The position numbers and the translations under genes were made by a program. Below are positions 1 through 7,553 of a stretch of 64,000 bases of DNA, in pieces; positions within the stretch are counted from its first letter, which is position 1; the number at the start of each line of letters is the position of its first letter. Under the pieces are notes generated by a model. That model searched no databases. It saw only the letters and a list, made by a program, of their open reading frames with translations, and was not told the DNA's origin. The stretch is from Motiliproteus sp. MSK22-1 (GTDB lineage Bacteria > Pseudomonadota > Gammaproteobacteria > Pseudomonadales > Balneatricaceae), in NCBI RefSeq assembly GCF_001968815.1, contig NZ_MIEQ01000049.1:1-64000 (forward strand), read 5' to 3'.

Positions 1-1
1 C

Positions 2-199
2 TCTTCCAGCGAGAAGCATGACCCTGATCAGTTGGGACTTTTTAACGAAGCAGAGCAAGAGTGGCCCGATGAGGATGGCATCGCCGAGATCGAAGCGGCA
101 GAAGGTGAGATCCAGGTGCCCACTCATCAGCGTAAGAAACCAGGGCGAAAACCGCTACCAAAGAAATCCCCGGTACGTTGTATTGGGGTTTTTTGTTAG
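2..199 (+). pseudogene. IS66-type transposase (TnpC) 5' fragment
   Basis: This is an open frame entering from the left edge and ending at a TAG at 197-199. It reads SSEKHDPDQLGLFNEAEQ and then a basic PGRKPLPK stretch. That is the N-terminal linker of IS66-family TnpC transposases, where an R-S-S-E-K-x-D motif is followed by an acidic patch and a GRKPLP motif. After PLPK the frame runs into unrelated residues and stops, and none of the DDE catalytic core follows, so the element is truncated. A possible one-base loss at the GRKPLPK boundary may have caused the break. The 5' part lies outside the window. Confidence 0.7.
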
Positions 200-536
200 T
201 GGCGATAAGTTGCGTGAGAGCAGGGCAAAAACGGAAATGTCCAGAGCATGCTCTGGCCCGATTTTGCGACTACAGCCTGTACGCCTGTAGGACTTCCATC
301 GCCAAGCGCCTAACCGAGAAAGCCTCGTCCTTGCGGACGGGGCTTTTTTATATCTGGAATTTTATGCTGTTGTTTCTTATTTTTATTCAGATATAAGAAG
401 GGTCTGAATTCTAATATCGCTTAGATATTACATAGTTTTTGATCCCGTACGGGGTTTGTTCTACAGTCAATGTATATATATTCGCTCTGCTTCGATTATT
501 CGTATTCCACTTGGTTAAACTAGCGGCTTATTTAAT
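200..536. other. Intergenic region between IS66 remnant and next gene
   Basis: No coding sequence is convincing here. A small inverted repeat (CTACAG / CTGTAG) lies around 269-289, followed by the terminator at 319-350. The AT-rich stretch 455-485 contains TTGTTC and TATATA-like hexamers and could be a promoter for the gene at 537, but the spacing is poor. No Shine-Dalgarno is obvious before that ATG. Confidence 0.4.
319..350 (+). terminator. Rho-independent terminator
   Basis: A perfect 10-bp stem with one G-U pair (AGCCTCGTCC at 321-330 with GGACGGGGCT at 335-344) and a TTGC loop is followed by a run of T. It would stop transcription arriving from the IS66 remnant side. Confidence 0.8.
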
Positions 537-1898
537 ATGAAAAAAAGTTTACTGTTTCCATTGCTTATACCTCTTTTGGTCTTTGCTGCTGTTAAGGGAT
601 ACTTCTGGTATCAAGTGAAACGATTTGTTGATCAGGTGGTTGTGCAGGCAGCGCCATTTGTCGATATTCAGTACGATTCAATTGAAACCAGCTTTGCAGG
701 CCATGCTGGTATAAATAATGTTCGAATCTATCCGCTGGGAAGCAACGATTTTGTAAAAATCGGTAGTATTCGCGTGTTAAGTGATAATTGGCTTTATTTT
801 ATTAAACTGGGGACTCCATTTGATGAAGGTGATCTTCCTCATGAGTTGGGTTTTGAGGTTAATGGGATAGTCATAAATTTAGGAGCTGAAATAGCAAACC
901 AGCTGGTCGAGCAATCAGTAGGACTTAACGAGTCCTTTCCGGGTTGCGAAAAATCCGAGCTGCAGGGAATTGAGCTTTTACAAAAGCTAGGATACAGCTC
1001 ATTAACCTCAGATATAAAAATGTCTTACCTGTTTAGTCCTGAAAGTGAATACCTGACTGTTAGAACGGAGGTGGCTACTGAGGACAGTGCCAGTATGGAA
1101 ATCAGTAGTGATATAGATCTAGGAATTTCCTCGCTGGAAAGGGCGCAATTAACTCAACTTATACCCAGGTTAGGGGGTATCGATATAAGCTACAGAGACG
1201 ATTCATTTATCCAAAAGAAAATAGCGTATTGTGCTGAGATTAATGGTGAAACTGTTCCAAGCTTTATTGATCGACATGTCGAGCTGACTGCGGAGCAATA
1301 TCGACAGTTAGGTTTTGTGTTTTCTGACTCTTTGGTTGAAGGCTATCGACAGTTTCTAACCGCCGGAGGTGAAGCTCGAATAGTGGTCTCTACCCCGGAG
1401 CCTATTGGGATGCAGGAGGTTATGATGAAATCTCCAGACGAGCATCTGAAGTCTCTTAATGTGCATCTTGAAGTGAATGGAAAACCAATAACTCCAGTGG
1501 AGTTAACCTGGGATCAGCCTGCATCAGGTTTTCAGAATGGGCAATCACAGCAGGATGACATTGTAGTCGGTGAGAATAGAAATGAAACCAGTTCTGGACA
1601 GAGCGCGTCATCAGCCTCTTCTGACTCAGAGGCGGGCATTGCTTCAGGGTTGGATACTCAGGCCTCTGTGAGTCTTCCTGAACAGCCGAAAATGACTTAT
1701 GAGACAACTTCTATTAATGATCTTAAGAACTACTTGGGATCTCAAGTGCAGATAGACACTCATAACGGCCATCGAATTGAAGGGGAGATCGTTAAAGTAC
1801 TCGCAAGTCGCTTGGAGTTACGTCGGCGAGTCGGTAGTGGCCTTATCGAAATGCCCGTTGTTTTCGATCATATTCTGCGTGTAAAGGTTCTTCGCTGA
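537..1898 (+). CDS. Membrane-anchored hypothetical protein with Sm-like C-terminus
   Basis: This 453-residue protein is not one I recognise. Residues 1-22 form a signal anchor (two Lys, then a Leu/Ile/Val/Ala stretch), so the bulk should be periplasmic. Residues about 40-330 resemble the beta-rich periplasmic domains found in AsmA/DUF945-like anchored proteins, but no diagnostic motif supports assignment. Residues about 330-390 are a Ser/Gln/Glu-rich linker. The last 60 residues have the pattern of a small beta-barrel (G-x-x-V-x-I-x-T-x-x-G-x-x-x-x-G-x-I), similar to LSm/SH3-like domains. It stands alone, with the IS66 scrap upstream and a shared terminator with the convergent thiolase gene downstream. 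The start codon lacks a clear ribosome binding site. Confidence 0.75.
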   Translation: MKKSLLFPLLIPLLVFAAVKGYFWYQVKRFVDQVVVQAAPFVDIQYDSIETSFAGHAGINNVRIYPLGSNDFVKIGSIRVLSDNWLYFIKLGTPFDEGDLPHELGFEVNGIVINLGAEIANQLVEQSVGLNESFPGCEKSELQGIELLQKLGYSSLTSDIKMSYLFSPESEYLTVRTEVATEDSASMEISSDIDLGISSLERAQLTQLIPRLGGIDISYRDDSFIQKKIAYCAEINGETVPSFIDRHVELTAEQYRQLGFVFSDSLVEGYRQFLTAGGEARIVVSTPEPIGMQEVMMKSPDEHLKSLNVHLEVNGKPITPVELTWDQPASGFQNGQSQQDDIVVGENRNETSSGQSASSASSDSEAGIASGLDTQASVSLPEQPKMTYETTSINDLKNYLGSQVQIDTHNGHRIEGEIVKVLASRLELRRRVGSGLIEMPVVFDHILRVKVLR

Positions 1899-1957
1899 AA
1901 ATGGCATTATCATTTTATAAAAATGCCTTATCCTTATAAATAAAGGATTATAAAAGA

Positions 1958-1984
1958 AAAAGGGAGCACAGTGCTCCCTTTTCT
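1958..1984. terminator. Bidirectional rho-independent terminator
   Basis: GGGAGCA / TGCTCCC with a three-base loop is flanked by A-rich sequence on the left and TTTTCTGTTT on the right. It can therefore terminate both the rightward gene ending at 1898 and the leftward thiolase gene ending at 2028. Confidence 0.8.
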
Positions 1985-2027
1985 GTTTGGCTGGATGTTT
2001 ATCAGCCGGGAATAGCTCTTCCTGCTC

Positions 2028-3206
2028 CTAACGTTCGACAGCCAAAGCAATGCCCATGCCGCCACCGATGCAAAGAGTGGCTAAGCCTTTTTTAGCATCG
2101 CGGCGTCCCATTTCATGCAGCAATGAAACCAGAATTCGGCAACCGGAAGCGCCGATTGGATGACCTAGTGCGATAGCTCCACCGTTCACGTTAACCTTGT
2201 TTGTGTCCCATTCAAGATCTTTGTTAACAGACATGGCTTGAGCGGCAAAGGCTTCGTTGGCTTCTATTAAGTCCAGATCATCAACAGTCCAGCCAGCTCG
2301 GTTCAGGCAGTTCTGAGTAGCTTTGATTGGGCCCGTACCCATAATGCTAGGGTCTACACCTGCATTAGCATAGGCTTTGATTGTCGCTAGAGGCTCCAGG
2401 CCAAGCTCTTTTGCTTTCTCAGCGCTACATACGATCACAGCGGCTGCACCGTCGTTAATTGTGGAAGAGTTTGCTGCAGTCACAGTGCCGTCTTTTTTGA
2501 AAGCCGGACGAAGTTTTGCCAGGGACTCTGCAGTAACACCGGCGCGAGGCTGTTCGTCGCGATCAAATACTACTGGATCACCTTTACGTTGAGGAATAAC
2601 AACGGGAATAATCTCCTCAGCAAACAGGTTTGCATTTTGGGCTGCTTCTGCTTTGTTTTGTGAGGCTGCAGCAAATGCGTCTTGATCTTCACGGCTGAAA
2701 CCATATTTTTCAACGATATTCTCAGTGGTAATTCCCATGTGATAATCGTTGAAAGCGTCCCAAAGGCCGTCTGTAATCATGGTATCAACCATGTTCCAGT
2801 TACCCATTTTTTGTCCGTTTCGTGATTTGGGCAGATAGTGGCCAGAAAGACTCATGCTTTCCTGGCCGCCGGCAATAACAATATCTGCATCGCCAAGGGC
2901 TATGGCTTGGGCGGCCATGGCAACGGTTTTAAGTCCGGAGCCACAAACTTTGTTGATTGTTAGTGCTGGTGTGCTGTGAGGCAGGCCCGCATTGATGGCG
3001 GCTTGACGTGCAGGGTTCTGGCCACATCCTGCAGCTAGTACTTGTCCTAGAATAACTTCGTCAACTTGCTCTGGAGCAACGCCTGATTTTTCCAACAGAC
3101 CTTTGATGACGATGGCGCCAAGGTCACTGGCGGGTATTGAAGATATAGATCCATTAAATGCACCGACGGCCGTACGGCCCGCTGCAACAATTACGACATC
3201 ACGCAT
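2028..3206 (-). CDS. Acetyl-CoA C-acetyltransferase (thiolase II family)
   Basis: The 392-residue protein is the usual length for a biosynthetic/degradative thiolase. It condenses two acetyl-CoA to acetoacetyl-CoA or runs the reverse thiolysis. All catalytic residues are visible: nucleophilic Cys88 in NKVCGSG, His349 in [14 protein letters not shown] and Cys379 in LCIGGGMG. The pattern matches AtoB/PhaA-type enzymes. Chain-length specificity (acetoacetyl versus longer 3-ketoacyl) cannot be told from sequence alone. The gene is monocistronic, separated by about 150 bp from panC upstream and by a shared terminator from the convergent gene. It could feed polyhydroxybutyrate synthesis or fatty acid and ketone metabolism, but no pha or ato partners are present in the window. 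Confidence 0.93.
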   Translation of the reverse strand: MRDVVIVAAGRTAVGAFNGSISSIPASDLGAIVIKGLLEKSGVAPEQVDEVILGQVLAAGCGQNPARQAAINAGLPHSTPALTINKVCGSGLKTVAMAAQAIALGDADIVIAGGQESMSLSGHYLPKSRNGQKMGNWNMVDTMITDGLWDAFNDYHMGITTENIVEKYGFSREDQDAFAAASQNKAEAAQNANLFAEEIIPVVIPQRKGDPVVFDRDEQPRAGVTAESLAKLRPAFKKDGTVTAANSSTINDGAAAVIVCSAEKAKELGLEPLATIKAYANAGVDPSIMGTGPIKATQNCLNRAGWTVDDLDLIEANEAFAAQAMSVNKDLEWDTNKVNVNGGAIALGHPIGASGCRILVSLLHEMGRRDAKKGLATLCIGGGMGIALAVER

Positions 3207-3357
3207 AACATGCCTCGTTGTTTAAACTGCAGAAGAGCGATCAAGCATAGATAAAACTGTGTCGCGCTGCAACAGTCTAGACGGATGAAATTTATACAGC
3301 CAATGGTTGTATCAATTTCATCTGCTAGTTTAAAGTGCGGTTATGTGGCTTGTAGCG

Positions 3358-4209
3358 TTAACTTAGACTAAACGCTAAGTTATCTATGAGGCGGGCAGGG
3401 CCTAGTTGCGCTGCAGCTAAAATAACCAGATCCTGGTCATTTTCATTAGCTGGTAGTAATTCGCTTTGACTGCAAATATGTACATAGTCCCGGCTAAATC
3501 CATTATCTTCAAGCCGTTTGTTTGCTGCTTCTTCAAGTGCTGAATAATCACTGTCGCCTCCCTCTATCTGCTCTTTTAGCCAGTTCAGGGTGGCAAATAG
3601 CTGGGTTGCAATGTCTAGTTGTTCGTTATCCAGATACCCGTTTCTGGAGCTTAAGGCAAGTCCTTTGCTGTTTCTAGCCGTAGGAACACCAATGATTTCA
3701 ACGGGGAGTGAAAGGTCGGCGGTCATTCTCCGTATGACTGCAAGTTGCTGAAAATCTTTCATACCAAAAACGGCAAAGTCGGGCTGTACGATGCCAAAAA
3801 GTTTGGTTACAACCGTTGCAACTCCACGGAAATGTCCAGGCCTGCTTGCTCCACAGTGAGTGTTGGAAAGAGCTGGTACCTCAACAATTGTTTCAATGCC
3901 TTGACCGTTTGGATACATTTCTTTGACTGATGGGGTAAATAGTATGTGACAGCCATTGTCTTCCAGCAGTTGTTGATCGTTTTCTAATGTTTTTGGATAG
4001 TTATCCAGGTCCTCGTTAGCCCCGAACTGCAATGGGTTAACGAAGATACTGGAAACAACGATGTCTGCTTGCTTAAGAGCTTCGTGTACCAGGCTTATAT
4101 GGCCTTCATGAAGATTGCCCATAGTAGGAACAAAGCCGATCTTCTTTCCGGCCATGCGAATGTTTTTCAATTCATCCCGAAGTGCGGCTATTTCGTATAT
4201 AGTTTCCAT
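3358..4209 (-). CDS. panC: Pantoate--beta-alanine ligase
   Basis: This 283-residue enzyme makes pantothenate from pantoate, beta-alanine and ATP in the cytoplasm, the last step before coenzyme A synthesis. The adenylate-forming fold is marked by VPTMGNLHEGHISLV near residues 28-42 (the HIGH-like signature), GASRPGHFRGVATVV for substrate binding and SSRN for the KMSKS-like loop. Its ATG overlaps the panB stop codon by one base (TAATG), so translation is coupled. A 7-bp inverted repeat (TAGCGTT/AACGCTA, 3353-3377) straddles the stop codon and may help end the panBC transcript, although no T tract follows. Confidence 0.97.
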   Translation of the reverse strand: METIYEIAALRDELKNIRMAGKKIGFVPTMGNLHEGHISLVHEALKQADIVVSSIFVNPLQFGANEDLDNYPKTLENDQQLLEDNGCHILFTPSVKEMYPNGQGIETIVEVPALSNTHCGASRPGHFRGVATVVTKLFGIVQPDFAVFGMKDFQQLAVIRRMTADLSLPVEIIGVPTARNSKGLALSSRNGYLDNEQLDIATQLFATLNWLKEQIEGGDSDYSALEEAANKRLEDNGFSRDYVHICSQSELLPANENDQDLVILAAAQLGPARLIDNLAFSLS

Positions 4210-5003
4210 TATTCGAAGCCATGCTCTGGACCAGGAAATTCACCACTTTTCACCTGGTTTGCGTAGTTTTCTATCGCTGCCTGAATAGAATCAGCACCTT
4301 CCATAAAATTCTTTACGAATCGAGGGTTTTTTCCTGGACTAATTCCCAGCATGTCGTGAAGAACAAGTACCTGTGCATCAGTATCTGCCCCCGCTCCAAT
4401 TCCTATAACAGGAACCTCCACTGATTCAGTAATAGATTTTGCCAGTTTACTTGGAACGCACTCAAGGAGCAGAATGCTGGCACCAGCTGCCTCCAGTTTT
4501 TTTGCATCTTCTATCATGGAGCTGGCGTTATCTTCACCACGTCCTTGTACTTTATATCCTCCTAGCTTGTTGACCGCTTGAGGTGTCAGGCCCAGGTGTG
4601 CACAGACGGGTATTCCTCGTTCGCTAAGAGCTGAAATAGTGTCTGATAACCAGGCTGAACCCTCAAGTTTTACCATTTGGGCGCCTGCTTGCATAAGTGC
4701 TGCGGAGCTATCCATTGCTTGTTCGACAGTTGCGTAGCTCATAAAAGGCAGATCAGCCATAATCAGCGCCCCTTGGTTTCCCTTTTTTACGCAAGCGACG
4801 TGATATGCCATTTCTTCAAGAGTAACAGGTAGTGTGCTGTCGTTGCCCTGAAGAACCATTCCCAGTGAATCACCAACGAGAATGACTTCAATTGCCGCTT
4901 TGCTGACCAGTTGAGCAAAACAAGCATCGTATGTTGTTAGGCAGCTGAATTTCTCTCCTGCTGACTTCATCTCAGCAAGGGTATGCAGGGTAATATTCTT
5001 CAT
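4209..5003 (-). CDS. panB: 3-methyl-2-oxobutanoate hydroxymethyltransferase
   Basis: The 264-residue protein transfers a hydroxymethyl group from 5,10-methylene-tetrahydrofolate to ketoisovalerate, the first committed step to pantothenate. Family motifs are present: [15 protein letters not shown] near the N-terminus, [11 protein letters not shown] for the metal-binding region, ADLPFMSY, and EGSAW with CAHLGLTPQ. It lies 11 bp downstream of folK and is coupled to panC. The pairing with a folate gene is sensible because PanB uses a folate cofactor. The order pcnB-folK-panB-panC is the standard gammaproteobacterial arrangement. Confidence 0.97.
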   Translation of the reverse strand: MKNITLHTLAEMKSAGEKFSCLTTYDACFAQLVSKAAIEVILVGDSLGMVLQGNDSTLPVTLEEMAYHVACVKKGNQGALIMADLPFMSYATVEQAMDSSAALMQAGAQMVKLEGSAWLSDTISALSERGIPVCAHLGLTPQAVNKLGGYKVQGRGEDNASSMIEDAKKLEAAGASILLLECVPSKLAKSITESVEVPVIGIGAGADTDAQVLVLHDMLGISPGKNPRFVKNFMEGADSIQAAIENYANQVKSGEFPGPEHGFE

Positions 5004-5014
5004 AATCTATGCAT

Positions 5015-5548
5015 CTACTCAGGTTTGCAGGCTTGGGTTAGAAAGCCCTTATCGGGCTGTGGTAGCCGTTCAAGAGTTCCCATAGGGCAGTTGACTAAGA
5101 GATCCGTCAGCTTTGAGCCGTCTGGAAGGATTATTTCAGGATTTACTTCAGCTAAAGGGTATAGCACAAAGCTGCGCTCGCCAATAAACTGGTGTGGCAC
5201 GGTTAAACGTGGTGTTGCAATGGTTTGATTACCATACAGCAATATGTCTAGGTCAAGCGTACGAGGCCCCCAGTGTTGTTTTCTGACACGTTGATGAGCT
5301 TTTTCAAGGGATTGGAGTTCATCAAGGAGCAGCTCTGGACTCAGCCGGGTACGCAGTAATGCTACTGCGTTAATAAAATCTGGCTGATCCTGAGGGCCCA
5401 CAGGATCGCTGCGATACAGGCTGGAGTGAGCCAGCAGCTCGCTCTGATTTATAGTCGATAATTCGGCTAATGCTTGTTTGGCCTGCTCCACAGGATTATT
5501 CAGGTTACTGCCTATTCCTATGTAGGCTAATTGTTCCGTACTAATCAT
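5015..5548 (-). CDS. folK: HPPK: 2-amino-4-hydroxy-6-hydroxymethyldihydropteridine diphosphokinase
   Basis: The 177-residue enzyme transfers pyrophosphate from ATP to 6-hydroxymethyl-7,8-dihydropterin in folate synthesis. It starts with the family pattern AYIGIGSNLNNP and carries the signature QHWGPRTLDLDILLYG, in which the two Asp residues bind magnesium. YRSDPVGPQDQPDFINAV is also typical. The start overlaps the end of pcnB by four bases (ATGA), so the two are coupled. Length is normal. Confidence 0.96.
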   Translation of the reverse strand: MISTEQLAYIGIGSNLNNPVEQAKQALAELSTINQSELLAHSSLYRSDPVGPQDQPDFINAVALLRTRLSPELLLDELQSLEKAHQRVRKQHWGPRTLDLDILLYGNQTIATPRLTVPHQFIGERSFVLYPLAEVNPEIILPDGSKLTDLLVNCPMGTLERLPQPDKGFLTQACKPE

Positions 5549-7029
5549 GATTTCGTCACCGGTGCTGAACGGCGGTTACGGCGACGCTTGGACCTTGGCT
5601 TGTCAAGCGTTCTTACTAGTTCCAGCTTTTGTTCTTGATCTGCGCTCTGGTAGCGGGTCCACCAGTCGCCAAGGCCATCAAGGTCCTCACCACTACCTTC
5701 GCGCATCAGTAAGAAGTCGTAGGCCGCACGAAATCGAGGATGCTCGGCTATTTGTTCAGCACGACGACCGAAACGGCGTGGTAGACGATACTGCATATCC
5801 CAGATTTCACGCATTGGTGTGCTAAAGCGCCTTGGAATCGATGTCGCTCTTCCTTGTTCCTGAATGATTTCCTGGGCAGCTTGATGTAAAGCAGGAATAG
5901 GAGGGAGGCCCTTCTGGCGGCATTTCTCTATGCGCTCCTGTAGTGGGTGCCAGAGCAGGGCTGCAAAAAGAAAAGCGGGAGTAACACTTTGTCCACGTTT
6001 TATGCGTTGGTCAGTACTGATCAGGGCTTGCACGATAAGAGCTTCGGCAAAACAGTTGTCATCAGGGTGTTTGGCCTGCTTGTCCAGTATCCGTGCGGTT
6101 GCCGGGAAAAGAGGAGAAAAAAGGTTGAATTCCCTTAACAGGCGATAGGTAGTTACAGCCTGTCCAGAAAGAAATAGCTTTAGTACTTCATCAAATAATC
6201 GAGCTGCAGGGATGTCTGCAAGCATTGGTGCCAGCTGACGTATGGGGGCTTCAGTCTTGGGTTCTATGGTGAATTCAAGTTTGGCAGCGAAGCGAACGGC
6301 TCGAATCATTCTTACCGGGTCCTCACGATAACGGGATTCAGGATCTCCTATCATTCTCAGTGTTCGATTTTGCAGATCCGCGACGCCATTTGCGTGATCG
6401 TGGATGCAGAAGTCTTCAATTGAGTAATAGAGAGCATTTACCGTAAAGTCACGTCGTATGGCATCCTCGTGGACATTTCCATAGACATTGTCCCTCAAGA
6501 TCATGCCTGACTCAGCTTGCTTGCCCTGTTGTTCGCGGTCTTTGCCTTTTGAGTTTGGCTTAGTATTACTTTGAGAATTATGGGAGGCTCGGAAAGTGGC
6601 AACCTCAATAATCTCTCGTCCAAAACGGACGTGAACAAGTTTAAAGCGCCGACCAATCAGTCTGGAATTGCGGAAGAGTTCGTGGACTTGTTCTGGAGTC
6701 GCCTCTGTGGATACATCAAAGTCCTTAGGGTGTTTTCCAAGCATTACATCTCTAACGCAACCCCCTACCAGATATGCTTCGTAGCCCGCATCCTTAAGAC
6801 GATAAAGTACTTTAAGAGCGTTGTCGCTCAAGTCTTTACGAGAAACAGGATGTCTATCTCGAGAAATTATCTGCATCTGAGGGCCGTTATCATTGGAGTC
6901 TGTGTCATCTGTATTGTCCGGCAGATCGCTTGTCTCAGGATGGCCCCGTAAGTTCCAGTAAAAAACCAGAACAATTATCGCGATAGGCAAGAGCGCAATG
7001 ATAATGCCAAGTGTAGAGTTTGAGCCCAT
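5545..7029 (-). CDS. pcnB: Poly(A) polymerase I with N-terminal membrane segment
   Basis: The protein adds 3' poly(A) tails that target RNAs, including sRNAs and mRNA fragments, for decay. The nucleotidyltransferase core (from about residue 60) has NALKVLYRLKDAGYEAYLVGG, then GGCVRDVMLGK and the metal-binding D-x-D in DFDVS. RRDFTVNALYY and the RNA-binding region GDPESRYREDPVRMIRAVRFAAKL follow. The C-terminus is basic (RSKRRRNRRS). At 494 residues it is longer than usual because of about 50 extra N-terminal residues. These include a strongly hydrophobic run (residues 6-24) and an Asp/Asn-rich linker. An internal Met at residue 52 (6876) could start a conventional soluble form. Neither start has a good Shine-Dalgarno. 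Confidence 0.92.
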   Translation of the reverse strand: MGSNSTLGIIIALLPIAIIVLVFYWNLRGHPETSDLPDNTDDTDSNDNGPQMQIISRDRHPVSRKDLSDNALKVLYRLKDAGYEAYLVGGCVRDVMLGKHPKDFDVSTEATPEQVHELFRNSRLIGRRFKLVHVRFGREIIEVATFRASHNSQSNTKPNSKGKDREQQGKQAESGMILRDNVYGNVHEDAIRRDFTVNALYYSIEDFCIHDHANGVADLQNRTLRMIGDPESRYREDPVRMIRAVRFAAKLEFTIEPKTEAPIRQLAPMLADIPAARLFDEVLKLFLSGQAVTTYRLLREFNLFSPLFPATARILDKQAKHPDDNCFAEALIVQALISTDQRIKRGQSVTPAFLFAALLWHPLQERIEKCRQKGLPPIPALHQAAQEIIQEQGRATSIPRRFSTPMREIWDMQYRLPRRFGRRAEQIAEHPRFRAAYDFLLMREGSGEDLDGLGDWWTRYQSADQEQKLELVRTLDKPRSKRRRNRRSAPVTKS

Positions 7030-7099
7030 GGTTGTTTCGATTCAGTAAGGGTTGAGGTTTCGCCAAAAAGGCGGAATGATACCACTGGGATCAGAAAAT

Positions 7100-7391
7100 A
7101 ACCAATGTTGCAGTGCGAAGAGCTGATGTCTTCAAAGACTTGGATAGATATTGCTTATTGGAATGAGAGAGAAAGGAGGAGCTGGTCACCCAGTTTCTGA
7201 ATCTGCACTGTCACGCTGTGATTGGTAATTTTTATTTTTGTTGCCAAGCAATACGTATCAGGAATGTTCAGTTAACCAAAATGACCAGCGGGTGCCCCAA
7301 TTTTTATTTTTATTGAGAGGCGTTGCAATCAAGCTGTGACCCTTATTATTTTTATTGAATCACAGCTGTCAGCGCATTTTTGTTGTTATTG
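7100..7391 (-). ncRNA. crcZ: Candidate CrcZ-type Hfq/Crc-sequestering sRNA
   Basis: The cbrB-pcnB gap has no open frame of note but has the architecture of Pseudomonas CrcZ, which occupies this same interval. Downstream of a sigma-54 promoter, the predicted minus-strand RNA carries four A-rich AAN-repeat motifs. They are AAUAACAACAAAAAU at 7376-7390 (right at the start), AAUAAAAAUAAUAA in 7340-7359, AAUAAAAAUAAAAAUU at 7299-7315 and AACAAAAAUAAAAAUU at 7227-7243. The second lies in the 20-nt loop of a perfect 8-bp hairpin (AGCUGUGA/UCACAGCU, 7332-7339 with 7360-7367). The fourth is enclosed by complementary GCUGGUCA/UGACCAGC segments (7282-7289 with 7181-7188). In Pseudomonas such motifs bind Hfq with Crc and relieve catabolite repression. 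The 3' end is a guess, since I see no clear terminator before pcnB. Confidence 0.7.
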
Positions 7392-7401
7392 GTAACTATA
7401 T

Positions 7402-7417
7402 AGCAGAGTTTGTGCCA
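7402..7417 (-). promoter_or_regulatory. Sigma-54 (-24/-12) promoter for crcZ-like RNA
   Basis: On the minus strand TGGCAC-N5-CTGCT matches the sigma-54 consensus TGGCACG-N4-TTGCW, with exact spacing between the invariant GG and GC. Predicted transcription starts near 7391, immediately before the first A-rich motif. It lies downstream of the gene for the sigma-54 activator CbrB. Confidence 0.75.
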
Positions 7418-7491
7418 GTGTTTCTAACCTGCTGATAACTAATTAGATTGTTGTTTTCTGGGTTGGTGCTTATCTAATTATTATTGGCTCT

Positions 7492-7542
7492 TGTTACTTC
7501 GTTACCCCGTTTGGGTAACACTTTATGTGTAAAAAGGTAACA
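7492..7542. promoter_or_regulatory. GTTAC/GTAAC inverted repeats, probable CbrB binding region
   Basis: Reading the plus strand, TGTTAC (7492-7497) and CGTTAC (7500-7505) face GTAACA at 7515-7520 and again at 7537-7542. The inner pair forms GTTACCC-N5-GGGTAAC. The block sits about 100-150 bp upstream of the predicted crcZ start, the right place for enhancer sites of a sigma-54 activator. From memory, Pseudomonas CrcZ/CrcY enhancers use TGTTAC/GTAACA half sites; exact spacing should be checked. Confidence 0.6.
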
Positions 7543-7553
7543 TTCGTGTGGGA

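Noticed and set aside
7060-7085. TTTCGCC-AAAAA-GGCGGAA hairpin as the crcZ terminator
   Set aside because: On the minus strand the stem has a C-A mismatch and no T run follows, so the 3' end of the RNA was left open.
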